DNA of 64,000 bases from contig JACKAZ010000010.1 of the NCBI GenBank assembly GCA_020634795.1, positions 1 through 64,000 on the forward strand. Direction: 5' to 3'. A program made the translations under genes and the position numbers. The stretch comes from Ardenticatenales bacterium (lineage in GTDB: Bacteria; Chloroflexota; Anaerolineae; Ardenticatenales; Ardenticatenaceae). Under the pieces are notes generated by a model. It was not told the origin of the DNA. It did not search any database and saw nothing but the letters and a program-made list of their open reading frames with translations. Shown here piece by piece: positions 15,895-24,376 of this stretch (position 1 is the stretch's first letter; every line of letters starts with the position of its first letter).

Positions 15895-17106
15895 ATGACA
15901 AGCTATTCATTCCCCGATGAACGGGGCCGCTTTGGTCGCTACGGCGGCGCTTTCGTGCCGGAGACGCTCGTGCCCGCCATCCGTGAGATTGAGCGGGCCT
16001 ACGTGGAAGCACGTGAGGACACGGCGTTTCAGGCCGAGCTGGACCATCTCTTCAAGACCTTTGTGGGCCGACCGACACCACTGACCTATGCCAAGCGGCT
16101 GACGGAGCATCTGGGCGGCGCGAAGGTCTATCTGAAACGGGAAGATTTGGCCCACACCGGGGCCCACAAGATCAACAATGCGCTGGGCCAAGCGCTGCTG
16201 GCCCAACGACTCGGAAAGCGGCGCATCGTGGCCGAAACGGGTGCGGGCCAACATGGCGTGGCGACCGCGACCGCCTGCGCCCTGCTCGGCCTCGACTGTG
16301 TGGTCTACATGGGCACCGAAGATATGCGCCGCCAGGCGCTCAACGTCTTCCGGATGCGGCTGCTCGGCACCGAAGTGCGCGGGGTGGAAAGCGGATCGCG
16401 CACGCTGAAAGATGCGATCAACGAGGCGATGCGCGACTGGGTGACCAACGTGCGCGATACCCACTACCTGCTCGGCTCGGCGCTCGGCCCCCACCCCTTC
16501 CCGATGATGGTGCGCGACTTCCAGTCCGTGATCGGCCACGAGGCGAAGGCCCAGATCCTAGAGGCCGAAGGCAAATTGCCCGCACTGTTGATCGCCTGCG
16601 TCGGTGGGGGATCCAACGCGATCGGCCTCTTCCACCCCTTCATCGAAGATGAGAGCGTGGAGATGGTAGGCGTGGAAGCGGGCGGCAGCGGCATCGAGAG
16701 CGGCCAGCACGCTGCTCGCTTCAGCGATGAGCGGACGGGGCGGCTCGGCGTGCTGCAAGGCACAGAGACCTACGTCTTGCAGGATGCCGACGGGCAGATC
16801 GCGCTGACCCACTCGATCTCGGCCGGCTTGGACTACGCCGCCATCGGGCCGGAGCACGCTTGGCTGCGGGAACGGGAGCGGGCCGAATACACCTACGCCA
16901 CCGACGACGAGGCGCTCGAAGGGCTGAAGCTGCTCTCGCAGATGGAAGGGATCATCCCCGCGCTCGAATCGGCCCACGCCATCCCCGAACTGGTCAAACG
17001 CGCACCCGCCCTGTCGCCCGACGAGATCATCATCGTCAACGTCTCGGGACGCGGCGACAAAGATATGAACACGGTGGCCGATGCGCTCGGCGTGACGCTG
17101 CACTGA
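15895..17106 (+). CDS. trpB: Tryptophan synthase beta chain
   Basis: 403-residue PLP enzyme joining indole and serine. The PLP lysine is in HTGAHKINNALGQALLA, the substrate channel/Glu motif is AETGAGQHGVATA, and the phosphate-binding glycine loop is CVGGGSNAIG. This is the TrpB1 type that pairs with TrpA. The ATG at 15895 lies 4 bp after the HIT gene; an upstream in-frame start would overlap HIT needlessly. Partner trpA is 1.6 kb downstream, separated by MOSC and UbiA genes, an unusual gap for these subunits. Confidence 0.97.
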   Translation: MTSYSFPDERGRFGRYGGAFVPETLVPAIREIERAYVEAREDTAFQAELDHLFKTFVGRPTPLTYAKRLTEHLGGAKVYLKREDLAHTGAHKINNALGQALLAQRLGKRRIVAETGAGQHGVATATACALLGLDCVVYMGTEDMRRQALNVFRMRLLGTEVRGVESGSRTLKDAINEAMRDWVTNVRDTHYLLGSALGPHPFPMMVRDFQSVIGHEAKAQILEAEGKLPALLIACVGGGSNAIGLFHPFIEDESVEMVGVEAGGSGIESGQHAARFSDERTGRLGVLQGTETYVLQDADGQIALTHSISAGLDYAAIGPEHAWLRERERAEYTYATDDEALEGLKLLSQMEGIIPALESAHAIPELVKRAPALSPDEIIIVNVSGRGDKDMNTVADALGVTLH

Positions 17107-17154
17107 GCGTTCGTATATCTCAGCGCAACCATCACCTCCTATTGAGAGGCCACC

Positions 17155-17727
17155 ATGGAAAATGGTCAAGAAGATATGGAAACGCTAGCCGGTACCATCA
17201 CGGCGGTGAGTCGGACCTCGACGCATACCTTCAGCAAGCAAAGTCGTGATGGCATCCGGCTTCTGACGGGGTTGGGGGTCGAGGGCGATGCCCACATGGG
17301 CGATACGGTCAAGCACCGCTCGAGGGTGAAGGCGGACCCGACGCAACCCAACCTACGGCAAGTACACCTCATCCACGCCGAGCTGCACGATGAGCTTCGT
17401 CAAAAGGGGTTCACTGTGACGGCAGGCGACATGGGCGAGAACATTACCACGCGCGGGGTCGACCTGCTCTCTCTGCCGGTGGGATCCCGACTCCACCTTG
17501 GCGCAACCGCGGTGGTCGCACTGACGGGGCTGCGCAATCCCTGCGCCCAGCTCGATCATTTCCAGCAGGGTCTATTGAAAGCCGTGTTGGATCGCGATGC
17601 GCAGGGCAATCTCATCCGTAAGGCAGGGGTGATGGGCATCGTTCTGGCGGGTGGCGAGGTGCGTCCCGGCGATGCGATCCGTGTTGAACTGCCACCGGAA
17701 CCTCATCACCCTCTGGAACGGGTGTGA
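17155..17727 (+). CDS. MOSC domain protein
   Basis: 190 residues. The MOSC-type core is visible as GLGVEGDAHMGDTVKHRS, VHLIHAELHDEL, GDMGENITTRGVDL and the cysteine-bearing LTGLRNPCAQLD. MOSC proteins bind or carry molybdenum cofactor or sulfur; the Cys here is the usual candidate residue. AGAGG precedes the ATG. It overlaps the UbiA gene by 4 bp (GTGA). Substrate unknown. Confidence 0.9.
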   Translation: MENGQEDMETLAGTITAVSRTSTHTFSKQSRDGIRLLTGLGVEGDAHMGDTVKHRSRVKADPTQPNLRQVHLIHAELHDELRQKGFTVTAGDMGENITTRGVDLLSLPVGSRLHLGATAVVALTGLRNPCAQLDHFQQGLLKAVLDRDAQGNLIRKAGVMGIVLAGGEVRPGDAIRVELPPEPHHPLERV

Positions 17728-18581
17728 TCTCCCACCTCCGCCATTTGCGGCTCCCGTTCAATCTGCTGCTTTCGCCGATCTATCTGTGGGGTGTGCTGCT
17801 GGCCGGCGGGACAATCCGGTCGTTGAACTTTTGGGTCGGTTATCTTACGTTGCACATCTTTTTATACGGGGGTGGCACAGCCTTCAACTCCTGGTACGAT
17901 CAGGACGAGGGGCCGATCGGCGGCATGGCGGAACCGGTGCCAACGGAGCGTGGATTGCTGGCCTTTTCGATCATCTGGCAGACGATTGGCCTGCCGCTGG
18001 CGTTGTGGATCGGCTGGGGATTCACGGTCACGTGGCTGCTGTTGGCGCTGCTGATGGCGGCCTACAGCCACCCGCTGACGCGGCTGAAAGCGAAGCCGAT
18101 CTTGGCGCTGCTGGCGGTGGCGCTGGGGCAGGGGGCCACCGGCTTTGCAGCGGGCTGGTTGGTGGGCCGTCCGGCGCTTTCCTCGCTCTGGCAACGGGAT
18201 GCGTTGTGGGGCATGGCCAGCACCGCGCTTTTGGTCACGGGCCTTTACGTCGTGACACAGAGCTATCAAGCCGCGGAAGACAGCGCCCGCGGCGACCAAA
18301 CCTTGCCCGTCATCCTTGGCCCACGCCGCGCGCTCTACGCCGCCGTAGCGCTGTTGGGCGCGGGGGGCGCCCTGCTGCTGGCCATGATCGTGCCACGCTT
18401 CGGCATCGGCTGGGCGCTGGGCTTGGCGCTGCTGTTGGCCGCGCCGACGCTGGGGCTGCTGCGCTGGGCGCGGCAGATCGAGGCTCAAACGACGCTGAAA
18501 AACTACGCCACGGCGATGCGGCTCACCACGACCAGCGCCCTGATTCTGACGGCGTTCTTGCTCTTCCACCTGCGCAGATAG
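17724..18581 (+). CDS. UbiA-family prenyltransferase
   Basis: 285 residues, seven to nine transmembrane helices. Two Asp-rich motifs are present: NSWYDQDEG (about 55-63) and the second, YQAAEDSARGDQTLPV. These bind Mg2+ and a prenyl diphosphate, so the protein should prenylate an aromatic or similar acceptor in the membrane (quinone, heme O or related lipids). It starts with GTG overlapping the MOSC stop. The acceptor cannot be inferred. The polyprenyl synthetase elsewhere in the window (44894) could supply substrate. Confidence 0.88.
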   Translation: MISHLRHLRLPFNLLLSPIYLWGVLLAGGTIRSLNFWVGYLTLHIFLYGGGTAFNSWYDQDEGPIGGMAEPVPTERGLLAFSIIWQTIGLPLALWIGWGFTVTWLLLALLMAAYSHPLTRLKAKPILALLAVALGQGATGFAAGWLVGRPALSSLWQRDALWGMASTALLVTGLYVVTQSYQAAEDSARGDQTLPVILGPRRALYAAVALLGAGGALLLAMIVPRFGIGWALGLALLLAAPTLGLLRWARQIEAQTTLKNYATAMRLTTTSALILTAFLLFHLRR

Positions 18582-18587
18582 AGATAG

Positions 18588-18711
18588 AGATTTGCCTTGC
18601 ATTTACTTCGCTTTACCACGAAATGCAAGGAAATAACCGCCGCACTCCGGCTTCGACAAGCTCAGCCACCCATTCTCAACGCCTGAACTCAAAAAACTCA
18701 TCAAACTCACG
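18588..18711 (+). repeat. Hairpin and short nonamer run upstream of trpA
   Basis: ATAGAGATAGAGAT is followed by CCTTGCATTT/AAATGCAAGG (10-bp hairpin arms), then AACTCAAAA, AACTCATCA and AACTCACGA units just before the ribosome site. The order is the same as upstream of trpC. Confidence 0.85.
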
Positions 18712-18719
18712 AGAAGACC

Positions 18720-19517
18720 ATGTCCCGCATAAAAGCCACCTTCGCTACGCTCCGCGCTTCCAACTGCACGGCTCTCATGCCCTACCTGACAATCGGCTAT
18801 CCGGAGCGGGAGTCGCTGGCCGCTTTGGTCGATGCGGCGGTCGCGGGCGGCGCCGACCTGCTGGAGTTGGGACTGCCTTTCAGCGATCCGCTGGCCGACG
18901 GCCCGACGGTACAGGCATCGACGCAACGGGCGCTGGCGAACGGGATCACCTTGCGCGAATGTCTGGCGCAAACGAAAGGACTGCGGGAACGCGGCGTGGT
19001 GCTGCCGTTGGTGCTGATGGGCTACTACAACCCGATCTACCAGATGGGCGTGGAGGCCTTTGCCGCCGCTGCGGCGGAGGCGGGCGCGGACGGGGTGATC
19101 GTGCCCGACCTGCCGCCAGAAGAGGCGGTGGCGCTGGACGAGGCGCTGGCCCAGCACGGTTTGGATTACATCTATATGCTGGCCCCGACCAGCGATGAGA
19201 GTCGGCTGCGACTGGTGGCGGAACGGGCGCGGGGCTTCATCTATCTGGTGGCGCTGGTGGGCATCACCGGCGCGCGCACCACGTTGGCCGATGAGGCAGC
19301 GTCGTTTGTGGCGCGGGTGCGCGCCGCGGTCGGCGACGAGATTCCATTGGCGATCGGCTTTGGCATCGGCTCGGCGCAGGCCGCCGCCGAGGCCGGGGCC
19401 TTGGCCGACGGGGTGATCGTGGGCACGGCCTTGATCAAACGCATCGGCGACGCGGCGACCGCCGCCGCAGAGGCCGAGCAGTTCATCGCGGAGCTGCGGG
19501 CGGGCCTAGATGGGTGA
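18720..19517 (+). CDS. trpA: Tryptophan synthase alpha chain
   Basis: 265-residue TIM barrel that cleaves indole-3-glycerol phosphate to indole and passes it to TrpB. Catalytic Glu is in LLELGLPFSDPLADGP, with Asp in GVIVPDLPPEEA, MLAPTSDE, and the phosphate loop FGIGSAQAA with GVIVGTALIKRI. GAGAAG precedes the ATG at 18720. It is separated from trpB by MOSC and UbiA genes, although the gene order remains collinear. Confidence 0.97.
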   Translation: MSRIKATFATLRASNCTALMPYLTIGYPERESLAALVDAAVAGGADLLELGLPFSDPLADGPTVQASTQRALANGITLRECLAQTKGLRERGVVLPLVLMGYYNPIYQMGVEAFAAAAAEAGADGVIVPDLPPEEAVALDEALAQHGLDYIYMLAPTSDESRLRLVAERARGFIYLVALVGITGARTTLADEAASFVARVRAAVGDEIPLAIGFGIGSAQAAAEAGALADGVIVGTALIKRIGDAATAAAEAEQFIAELRAGLDG

Positions 19518-19926
19518 GCGCACGGGCCGTTTGCTGGTGACGTGCGGCTGCGCCCCGCCGTTATCCGATCAGGAGCACCAGTTGAACGAGGGAGGTGGCT
19601 GCGGATCGACGTTCGGAAGCGGGCGACGCACGATCCACCGTGACAGTGACAGCTCCGCGCTTGGGACGCTCAGTGAGCGTGGCCCCCTCTGCCTCGCGAC
19701 GGTTCAGACTGACCGTTGGAAGGCCACGCTCATCAGCTTGTACGACCGATTCAGCACCCCTCATCCCCCGCTACGGTGGGGGATAGCGATAGCGGGCGCA
19801 TACCCATGACACTCATCCTACTGAATGGCCGGAAGCGGACGGCCAACAGGGGCGCTATCGTCCCTCTTTGGTAGGATACATTGCGGATTTGTGACGTAAA
19901 CCCTATTTGACACTTGGAAGACAATC
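19518..19926. other. Intergenic DNA between trpA and the RNA ligase
   Basis: No supported gene. It contains inverted GAGCGTGGCC (about 19675) and GGCCACGCTC (about 19721) and a CCCCCGC-TACG-GTGGGGG hairpin (about 19765-19785). If the RNA ligase is a gene cassette, its left boundary must lie here, but I could not find a second attC. Confidence 0.5.
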
Positions 19927-20475
19927 ATGCAGAAGATTCCCACTATGTTCCGGCGCAATCCAGAAAACATGCGAGAGATTCTCGATGAGGCCCATCCTGA
20001 TTGTGGCTGGCTCTTTGCCGGAGAGGGTGTCGCAACACGCAAGTACGACGGCACCTGTGTGAAGATCGAAAATGGCAAGTACTTCAAGCGCCGCGAAGTT
20101 GGCAAGGGAAAGCCGGTTCCGTACGGCTTCATCGAGGCCGACCACGATGAGACCACCGGCAAACGGGTGGGCTGGGTCGAAGTCGAACCTTCGGCCCCAG
20201 AGAACAAGTGGCACATGGCCGCGTTCGATGGCTCGCTTCCCGATGGCACGTACGAGTTGGTTGGTCCTAAAGTTCAGGGCAATCCGGAGGGCTATGACGA
20301 TCACCGTCTCATCGCCCACGCCGATGCAGAGCAGTACGAGGACGCCCCCCGAACGTTCGAGGCCTTGCGGGAGTGGCTCCCGGCTCACAACATCGAAGGG
20401 TTGGTCTTCCACCACCCAGATGGGCGGATGGCCAAAATCAAAAAGCGTGACTTTGGGCTTAAACGCAAGCCATAA
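19927..20475 (+). CDS. Stand-alone RNA ligase domain protein, probable gene cassette
   Basis: 182 residues. Nucleotidyltransferase motif I is RKYDGT with Lys39 as predicted AMP acceptor; motif III-like GTYELVGPKV, motif IV EGLVFHHP and motif V MAKIKKRDF follow in the usual order. This is the core of ATP-dependent RNA ligases (RNA ligase 1-like family), without an added kinase or C-terminal domain. GGAAGACAATC precedes the ATG. The stop lies 4 bp before an attC-like site, the arrangement of an integron cassette. Role is likely RNA repair or modification; substrate unknown. Confidence 0.82.
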   Translation: MQKIPTMFRRNPENMREILDEAHPDCGWLFAGEGVATRKYDGTCVKIENGKYFKRREVGKGKPVPYGFIEADHDETTGKRVGWVEVEPSAPENKWHMAAFDGSLPDGTYELVGPKVQGNPEGYDDHRLIAHADAEQYEDAPRTFEALREWLPAHNIEGLVFHHPDGRMAKIKKRDFGLKRKP

Positions 20476-20479
20476 CATC

Positions 20480-20539
20480 GTCTAACAGGGCGGTAAAGCG
20501 GCGGGCACAACCCAGCCGCTTCACCGCCGCACGTTGGAC
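20480..20539 (+). other. Integron attC recombination site
   Basis: A 60-bp imperfect palindrome. The left core GTCTAAC (20480) fits RYYYAAC and the right core GTTGGAC (20533-20539) fits GTTRRRY. Inner arms GGCGGTAAAGCGGC and GCCGCTTCACCGCC pair with one mismatch, and extra bases on one side (AG versus GCAC) give the asymmetry typical of attC. It directly follows the RNA ligase stop. No integrase is in the window. Confidence 0.85.
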
Positions 20540-21077
20540 ATCCCTTTTCAAAGCGCGAATCTCTGACTATCCAGCGATGGAAGAAATTGCAATCGTCTGT
20601 CTTCTGCCAAAAGAAGTCGACGAATATGTCGAAAGTTACGTCTGAGGATCGCGACGAGATTTGCTTTTGATATGAATCTTGCAATACCCGCTCCTATTAC
20701 GCTCAAATATCGATTCCAAGTCGAAGATATTGACGAAATTGAGTCAGGCCGGTATAAGCTGTATCTGGGAAGACAATAGACCAACGCATCAATGCGCAAG
20801 CGTCCTCCCGGAAATTGCCCCCGGGTATCCAACGACGCGCACGAGTGCAGCTCGAACTTCTGGATGCCGCCAGTCGGCCTGATGATCTTAACCTTCTCCC
20901 CCACCGGTTAGAGAAATTACGAGGAGATCGCTCCGATCAGCACAGCAGCGGCATCTTTTACCAATGCGGTCAGTGCCAGATTCCTTGCAGTGGGCTGATG
21001 GGTTGCAGAGAGATTTAGGAGGAGACGAAATTCCACTGATATATCACAACCGCTTCTGCTAGCCAGAAAAGGAGCGA
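20540..21077. other. Low-complexity-free stretch with only broken reading frames
   Basis: Lower GC than its surroundings. Three short frames (20578-20646, 20625-20670 and 20672-20779, the last reading ITLKYRFQVEDIDEIESGRY) would join if single bases were added or removed, suggesting a decayed gene, possibly another cassette. I do not recognise the product. The rest to 21077 has no supported gene. Confidence 0.35.
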
Positions 21078-21605
21078 ATGATGCACTTCACTTTTTTGCG
21101 GCGACTGCTGATATGGCTGGCGATTTTGATCGCACTGGCCCTGCCCCACAACCAGGCTTACGCCGATATCGGCCCGAAACCGACGGTTGAATTTACATTC
21201 TCGCAGGAATTTTCCGGCGCACCGGTCACCATCACCTCGGGTACGCTGCTGCAATGCAGCTAGGCCGACTGTGCCGATGCCCACCCCTTGCCGGGTAATA
21301 TGGGGCCGCAACATTTCAGTTGCCAAGAGTTGACTTGTTCTGGGCTGGCTTACGATTTTACGGATTACGGTAGGCTGGAAATCACTTTCTCCGATGGCGA
21401 AACCCGCCAAAGCAACATCTTCACGATCAAATCGTTCAACTCCTCCTACGATGTCAGCATCCAAGAGAATGAGCTGACGGTCACAGCACGCACCAATCCG
21501 GCCACTCTTGTCCTGCTGCTGGTAGGCCTCTGCTGCTGTGCGGGGGTGCTGCTGGGGATAGCCGCAATCGTCCGACTCATTACTCGACGCAAGGCCGCCG
21601 CATGA
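21078..21605 (+). pseudogene. Secreted/anchored membrane protein gene with an in-frame TAG
   Basis: AAAAGGAGCGA precedes ATG at 21078. A signal peptide (LLIWLAILIALALPHNQAYA) leads into about 130 extracytoplasmic residues and a C-terminal transmembrane helix (VLLLVGLCCCAGVLLGIAA). The single frame is interrupted by TAG at 21261-21263 (LLQCS-stop-ADCADA). The part after the stop has no secretion signal of its own. The downstream gene overlaps this frame's final stop by 4 bp, implying a once-functional operon. A GAG or CAG to TAG change, or a sequence error, would explain it. Confidence 0.7.
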
Positions 21606-21934
21606 TCGTTGTCTCGCTGGGGATAACGGTCTTGATAGAAACGCTGGTCGCCTTGATATGGTCTCGAAAAAACAGGAAGCCCATCCAAAGCATTCTACTC
21701 ACGGCTTTGGCAGGGAACCTTCTGACCCAGACGGCGCTATGGACGTTGCTGCTGTTGATCGCCGTGCAGCATTATTGGCTGACCCTGTTGATCGCCGAGG
21801 GAGTGATTTGGCTGACGGAGGGGGCCTTGTTGGCTCTCGTTCCCACCAATCGTTTGCGGCTGCACGATGCGTTGCGTCTGAGTCTGTGGATGAACCTGAT
21901 CAGCTTTGGTGTCGGCTTGACGCTGCCCGTGTAA
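21602..21934 (+). CDS. Small four-helix membrane protein
   Basis: 110 residues with about four hydrophobic helices and no recognised domain. Its ATG overlaps the previous stop (ATGA), so translation is probably coupled to the broken upstream gene, and its expression may be affected by the TAG there. Confidence 0.6.
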   Translation: MIVVSLGITVLIETLVALIWSRKNRKPIQSILLTALAGNLLTQTALWTLLLLIAVQHYWLTLLIAEGVIWLTEGALLALVPTNRLRLHDALRLSLWMNLISFGVGLTLPV

Positions 21935-22058
21935 AGGAGAGCTTCAGGATCGCAAGGGGCGAATCAGCGCAGCCGAATCCTTCTCGCATACACCGACTGA
22001 TCCAAGAGCCAGCGCCCTTCGCATCTTCGAGGCACAGTCGTCGCACCCCCACCGCTTG

Positions 22059-23336
22059 CTAAGCTTCTTCCTCGCCTGCCTCTTCCAGCTCTTCCGCCGC
22101 ATCGTCGAGCACATCGGCCCACGTGGCCGCTTCGTCGTCGGATTCGGTGCTACCCCCATCGTCGGGGGCGGTGCGTTCACCGAGGTAGTAGCCTGTGGCG
22201 GGATCGACGAGTGGTTCGGTGACCGCCGACGCATCGTCCTCCTCGTCCGACCACGTCAACCCGTCGTCTTCCCATTGGCTCTGATCGTCGTCCGGCACCG
22301 TTGCTTCATGGCGACTGGGCGCGGGCAGGGGCAGCGCCTCGCGCGGGGACGCGGCGTCGTCCGGCGGGGCCAAGAGCGCGGGAGAGAGCGCTTCGTCCAT
22401 CTTCGGTAACGGGAAGCGGCCCATACGGCGCAGCGGCAGGTCGGTGGTGTCGATCAGGTTGCGTAGCGCCGCCACGTTCCACTCGCCCGCCACCACCCCT
22501 TCCACCTTCTCGGCCCCCACCATGCTCAGAATCCCGTCGCGGCGCGGGGTCAGCTCGACCGGCGCCAGCACGTTGCTGCGCCCCTCAAGGTTGCGCTGCG
22601 GCCCCGCGAACAAATCATCTTCGCCCACCAGATAGGATTGCGCGATGAAAAGCTGGTTTTCGTTGGCGCGAGCGCGGGCCACGATCTGCTGACGCTGCCA
22701 ATCGTCGATTTGGCGGGCCATGGTGGGATTGAGCACGCCCAAGCAGTCGACGCGGGCCAGATGCTCCACGAGGGCCGGGATCAGGATATCGTCGCCGAGC
22801 AGCACGCCCAACCGCCCCACCGAGCTATCGAAGTAGTGCAACTCTGCGCCCGGGCTGGCCAATCCGCGCTGTAATTCGGAGAGGAAAAATTTCGACTGCC
22901 ACCCCAGCAAGCCGCCATCACTATCGAAGACCGCACTCCGATATTCGACGTTACCCTGCGGCGTTTTGCTGAGCAACGATCCGGCCACGATCACCAGCGC
23001 AAATTCCCGCGCCAAGCCGCCGAAAAGGGCAACGTATCGCTCCACGAGCAGGTCGCTCTGCTCGTCGATGAGCGTCGGGAGCAGATCGGCCAGTTCCGGC
23101 GCCCCGCCGAGCGAGCTGCGTAATCGTCCCCAAAAACTGTTGCGGTTCGCCGCCATCGTGACCTCGCGGCCCAGCGGGGCGGCCAGCATCAAGCCCGACA
23201 GCTCCGGCAGCACCGCGACGGTGGCCCCCTTGTCGCGGGCCATCCGCAAAAAACGGGCAAGATGGTTGCGCAACGCTGGCTCATCCTCGAAACGCTGCCA
23301 CTTGGGTTGAATGGCGGCCACGATCGTCGGTTTCAT
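22059..23336 (-). CDS. Carbon-nitrogen hydrolase-like protein lacking the catalytic cysteine
   Basis: 425 residues. The N-terminal 300 follow the nitrilase fold: Glu in AVLPELSG and Lys in WQSKFFLSELQ are present. The strand that normally reads GVxICxDxxFPE is here LGVLLGDDILIPALVE, with Gly at the nucleophile position. Amidase or nitrilase activity is therefore unlikely by the usual mechanism. The last 120 residues are highly acidic and low in complexity (runs of D and E). It lies downstream of trpG on the same strand with 259 bp between. A binding or scaffold role is possible. Confidence 0.8.
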   Translation of the reverse strand: MKPTIVAAIQPKWQRFEDEPALRNHLARFLRMARDKGATVAVLPELSGLMLAAPLGREVTMAANRNSFWGRLRSSLGGAPELADLLPTLIDEQSDLLVERYVALFGGLAREFALVIVAGSLLSKTPQGNVEYRSAVFDSDGGLLGWQSKFFLSELQRGLASPGAELHYFDSSVGRLGVLLGDDILIPALVEHLARVDCLGVLNPTMARQIDDWQRQQIVARARANENQLFIAQSYLVGEDDLFAGPQRNLEGRSNVLAPVELTPRRDGILSMVGAEKVEGVVAGEWNVAALRNLIDTTDLPLRRMGRFPLPKMDEALSPALLAPPDDAASPREALPLPAPSRHEATVPDDDQSQWEDDGLTWSDEEDDASAVTEPLVDPATGYYLGERTAPDDGGSTESDDEAATWADVLDDAAEELEEAGEEEA

Positions 23337-23595
23337 GGGGTACTCCTCAGGTGGATGTCGGCGTGGGTGAATGCGCCTCGGGAATCGAAAATCGAGAATC
23401 GGCTAGCGGATGACGTTGAGGTGACGGGATTCGGGCTGTTTGGTTGCGTTTACATTGCCACATCTTACGGAATTGGCAAATTGATGGCATGGCGAATGGC
23501 CAATAGGGTGACGCCGGAACCAGAAACTCCTCCCAATGGCTCAACCCAACACGCAACACGCCCACAACCCATCCTATTGATGCCACCCACCGTGC

Positions 23596-24174
23596 CTACC
23601 TACCACCCCCATACCGCGTCAGGAAGTTGCGCAAGATATCGTGACCGTATTCGGTGAGGATGCTTTCGGGATGGAACTGCACCCCAAAGACGGGCAGTTC
23701 GCGGTGTTGGACGGCCATCACCTCGCCCTCGGCCGTAAATGCGACCATCTTCAACACGTCGGGCAACGGCTCTTCAACGATCAAGCTGTGGTAGCGCGTC
23801 GCGTTGAACGGGCTGGGGATTCCGTTGAAAATGCCACGTCGATCATGGTGGACGGGCGATGTCTTGCCGTGCATCAGCCGCGGGGCGCGTTGCACCACGC
23901 CGCCAAAGGCCGCGCCAATACACTGATGACCCAAGCAGACGCCAAGGATCGGCGTCGTTTCGGCAAAGCGTTCGATCACCGCGATCGAGATGCCCCCGTC
24001 GTTGGGGTCGCCCGGCCCGGGCGAAATGATGATGTGGGAGGGCGCCATCGCCTCGATCTCTTCCAAGGTGATCTGGTCGTTCCGCTTCACAATCACGTCC
24101 GCACCCAGCTCGCCCAGATAGTGCGCCAGGTTGTAGGTAAAGGAATCGTAGTTGTCGATGAGTAGGACGGGCAT
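23596..24174 (-). CDS. trpG: Anthranilate synthase glutamine amidotransferase subunit
   Basis: 192-residue class I amidotransferase supplying ammonia to TrpE. N-terminal LLIDNYDSFTYNL is typical of TrpG/PabA. The triad is Cys in LGVCLGHQCIG, plus His and Glu in GVQFHPESILTEYG. PGPGDPNDGG forms the oxyanion region. It lies downstream of trpE on the same strand; the 202-bp gap is filled with a composite repeat element. CACGAGAGCACC before the ATG provides a weak ribosome site, similar to trpA. PabA activity in folate synthesis is possible as well. Confidence 0.95.
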   Translation of the reverse strand: MPVLLIDNYDSFTYNLAHYLGELGADVIVKRNDQITLEEIEAMAPSHIIISPGPGDPNDGGISIAVIERFAETTPILGVCLGHQCIGAAFGGVVQRAPRLMHGKTSPVHHDRRGIFNGIPSPFNATRYHSLIVEEPLPDVLKMVAFTAEGEVMAVQHRELPVFGVQFHPESILTEYGHDILRNFLTRYGGGR

Positions 24175-24180
24175 GGTGCT

Positions 24181-24376
24181 CTCGTGAGTTTTGTGAGTTT
24201 TGTGAGTTTTGTGAGTTTAATGAGTTTAATGAGTTTTGTGAGTTTTGTGAGTTTTGGTGTTAAGGTGCAAGGTGCATGAGCGTACTATTTCATCACGCCC
24301 TTGTTCTGCGTTAACTGCTCTGCGTTGCCGTTCCGCTCTGCGTTAACTGCTCTGCGTTGCCGTTCTGCGTTGCCGT
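24181..24376 (-). repeat. Composite repeat between trpE and trpG: decamers, conserved spacer, nonamers
   Basis: On the coding (minus) strand, AACGCAGAGC-type decamers start directly after the trpE stop (24376-24302). A spacer of about 45 bp follows, beginning GGCGTGATGAAATAGTACGC, then about eight AACTCACAA/AACTCATTA nonamers reaching the trpG start. The spacer is nearly identical to that between argC and argB. Confidence 0.92.

Noticed and set aside
17651..19198. 515-codon plus-strand frame overlapping UbiA and trpA
   Set aside because: Shadow frame of two recognised genes, with no domain of its own.
20548..20904. Minus-strand 118-codon frame right of the attC site
   Set aside because: No ribosome site, no domain; plus-strand fragments look more protein-like, though also broken.
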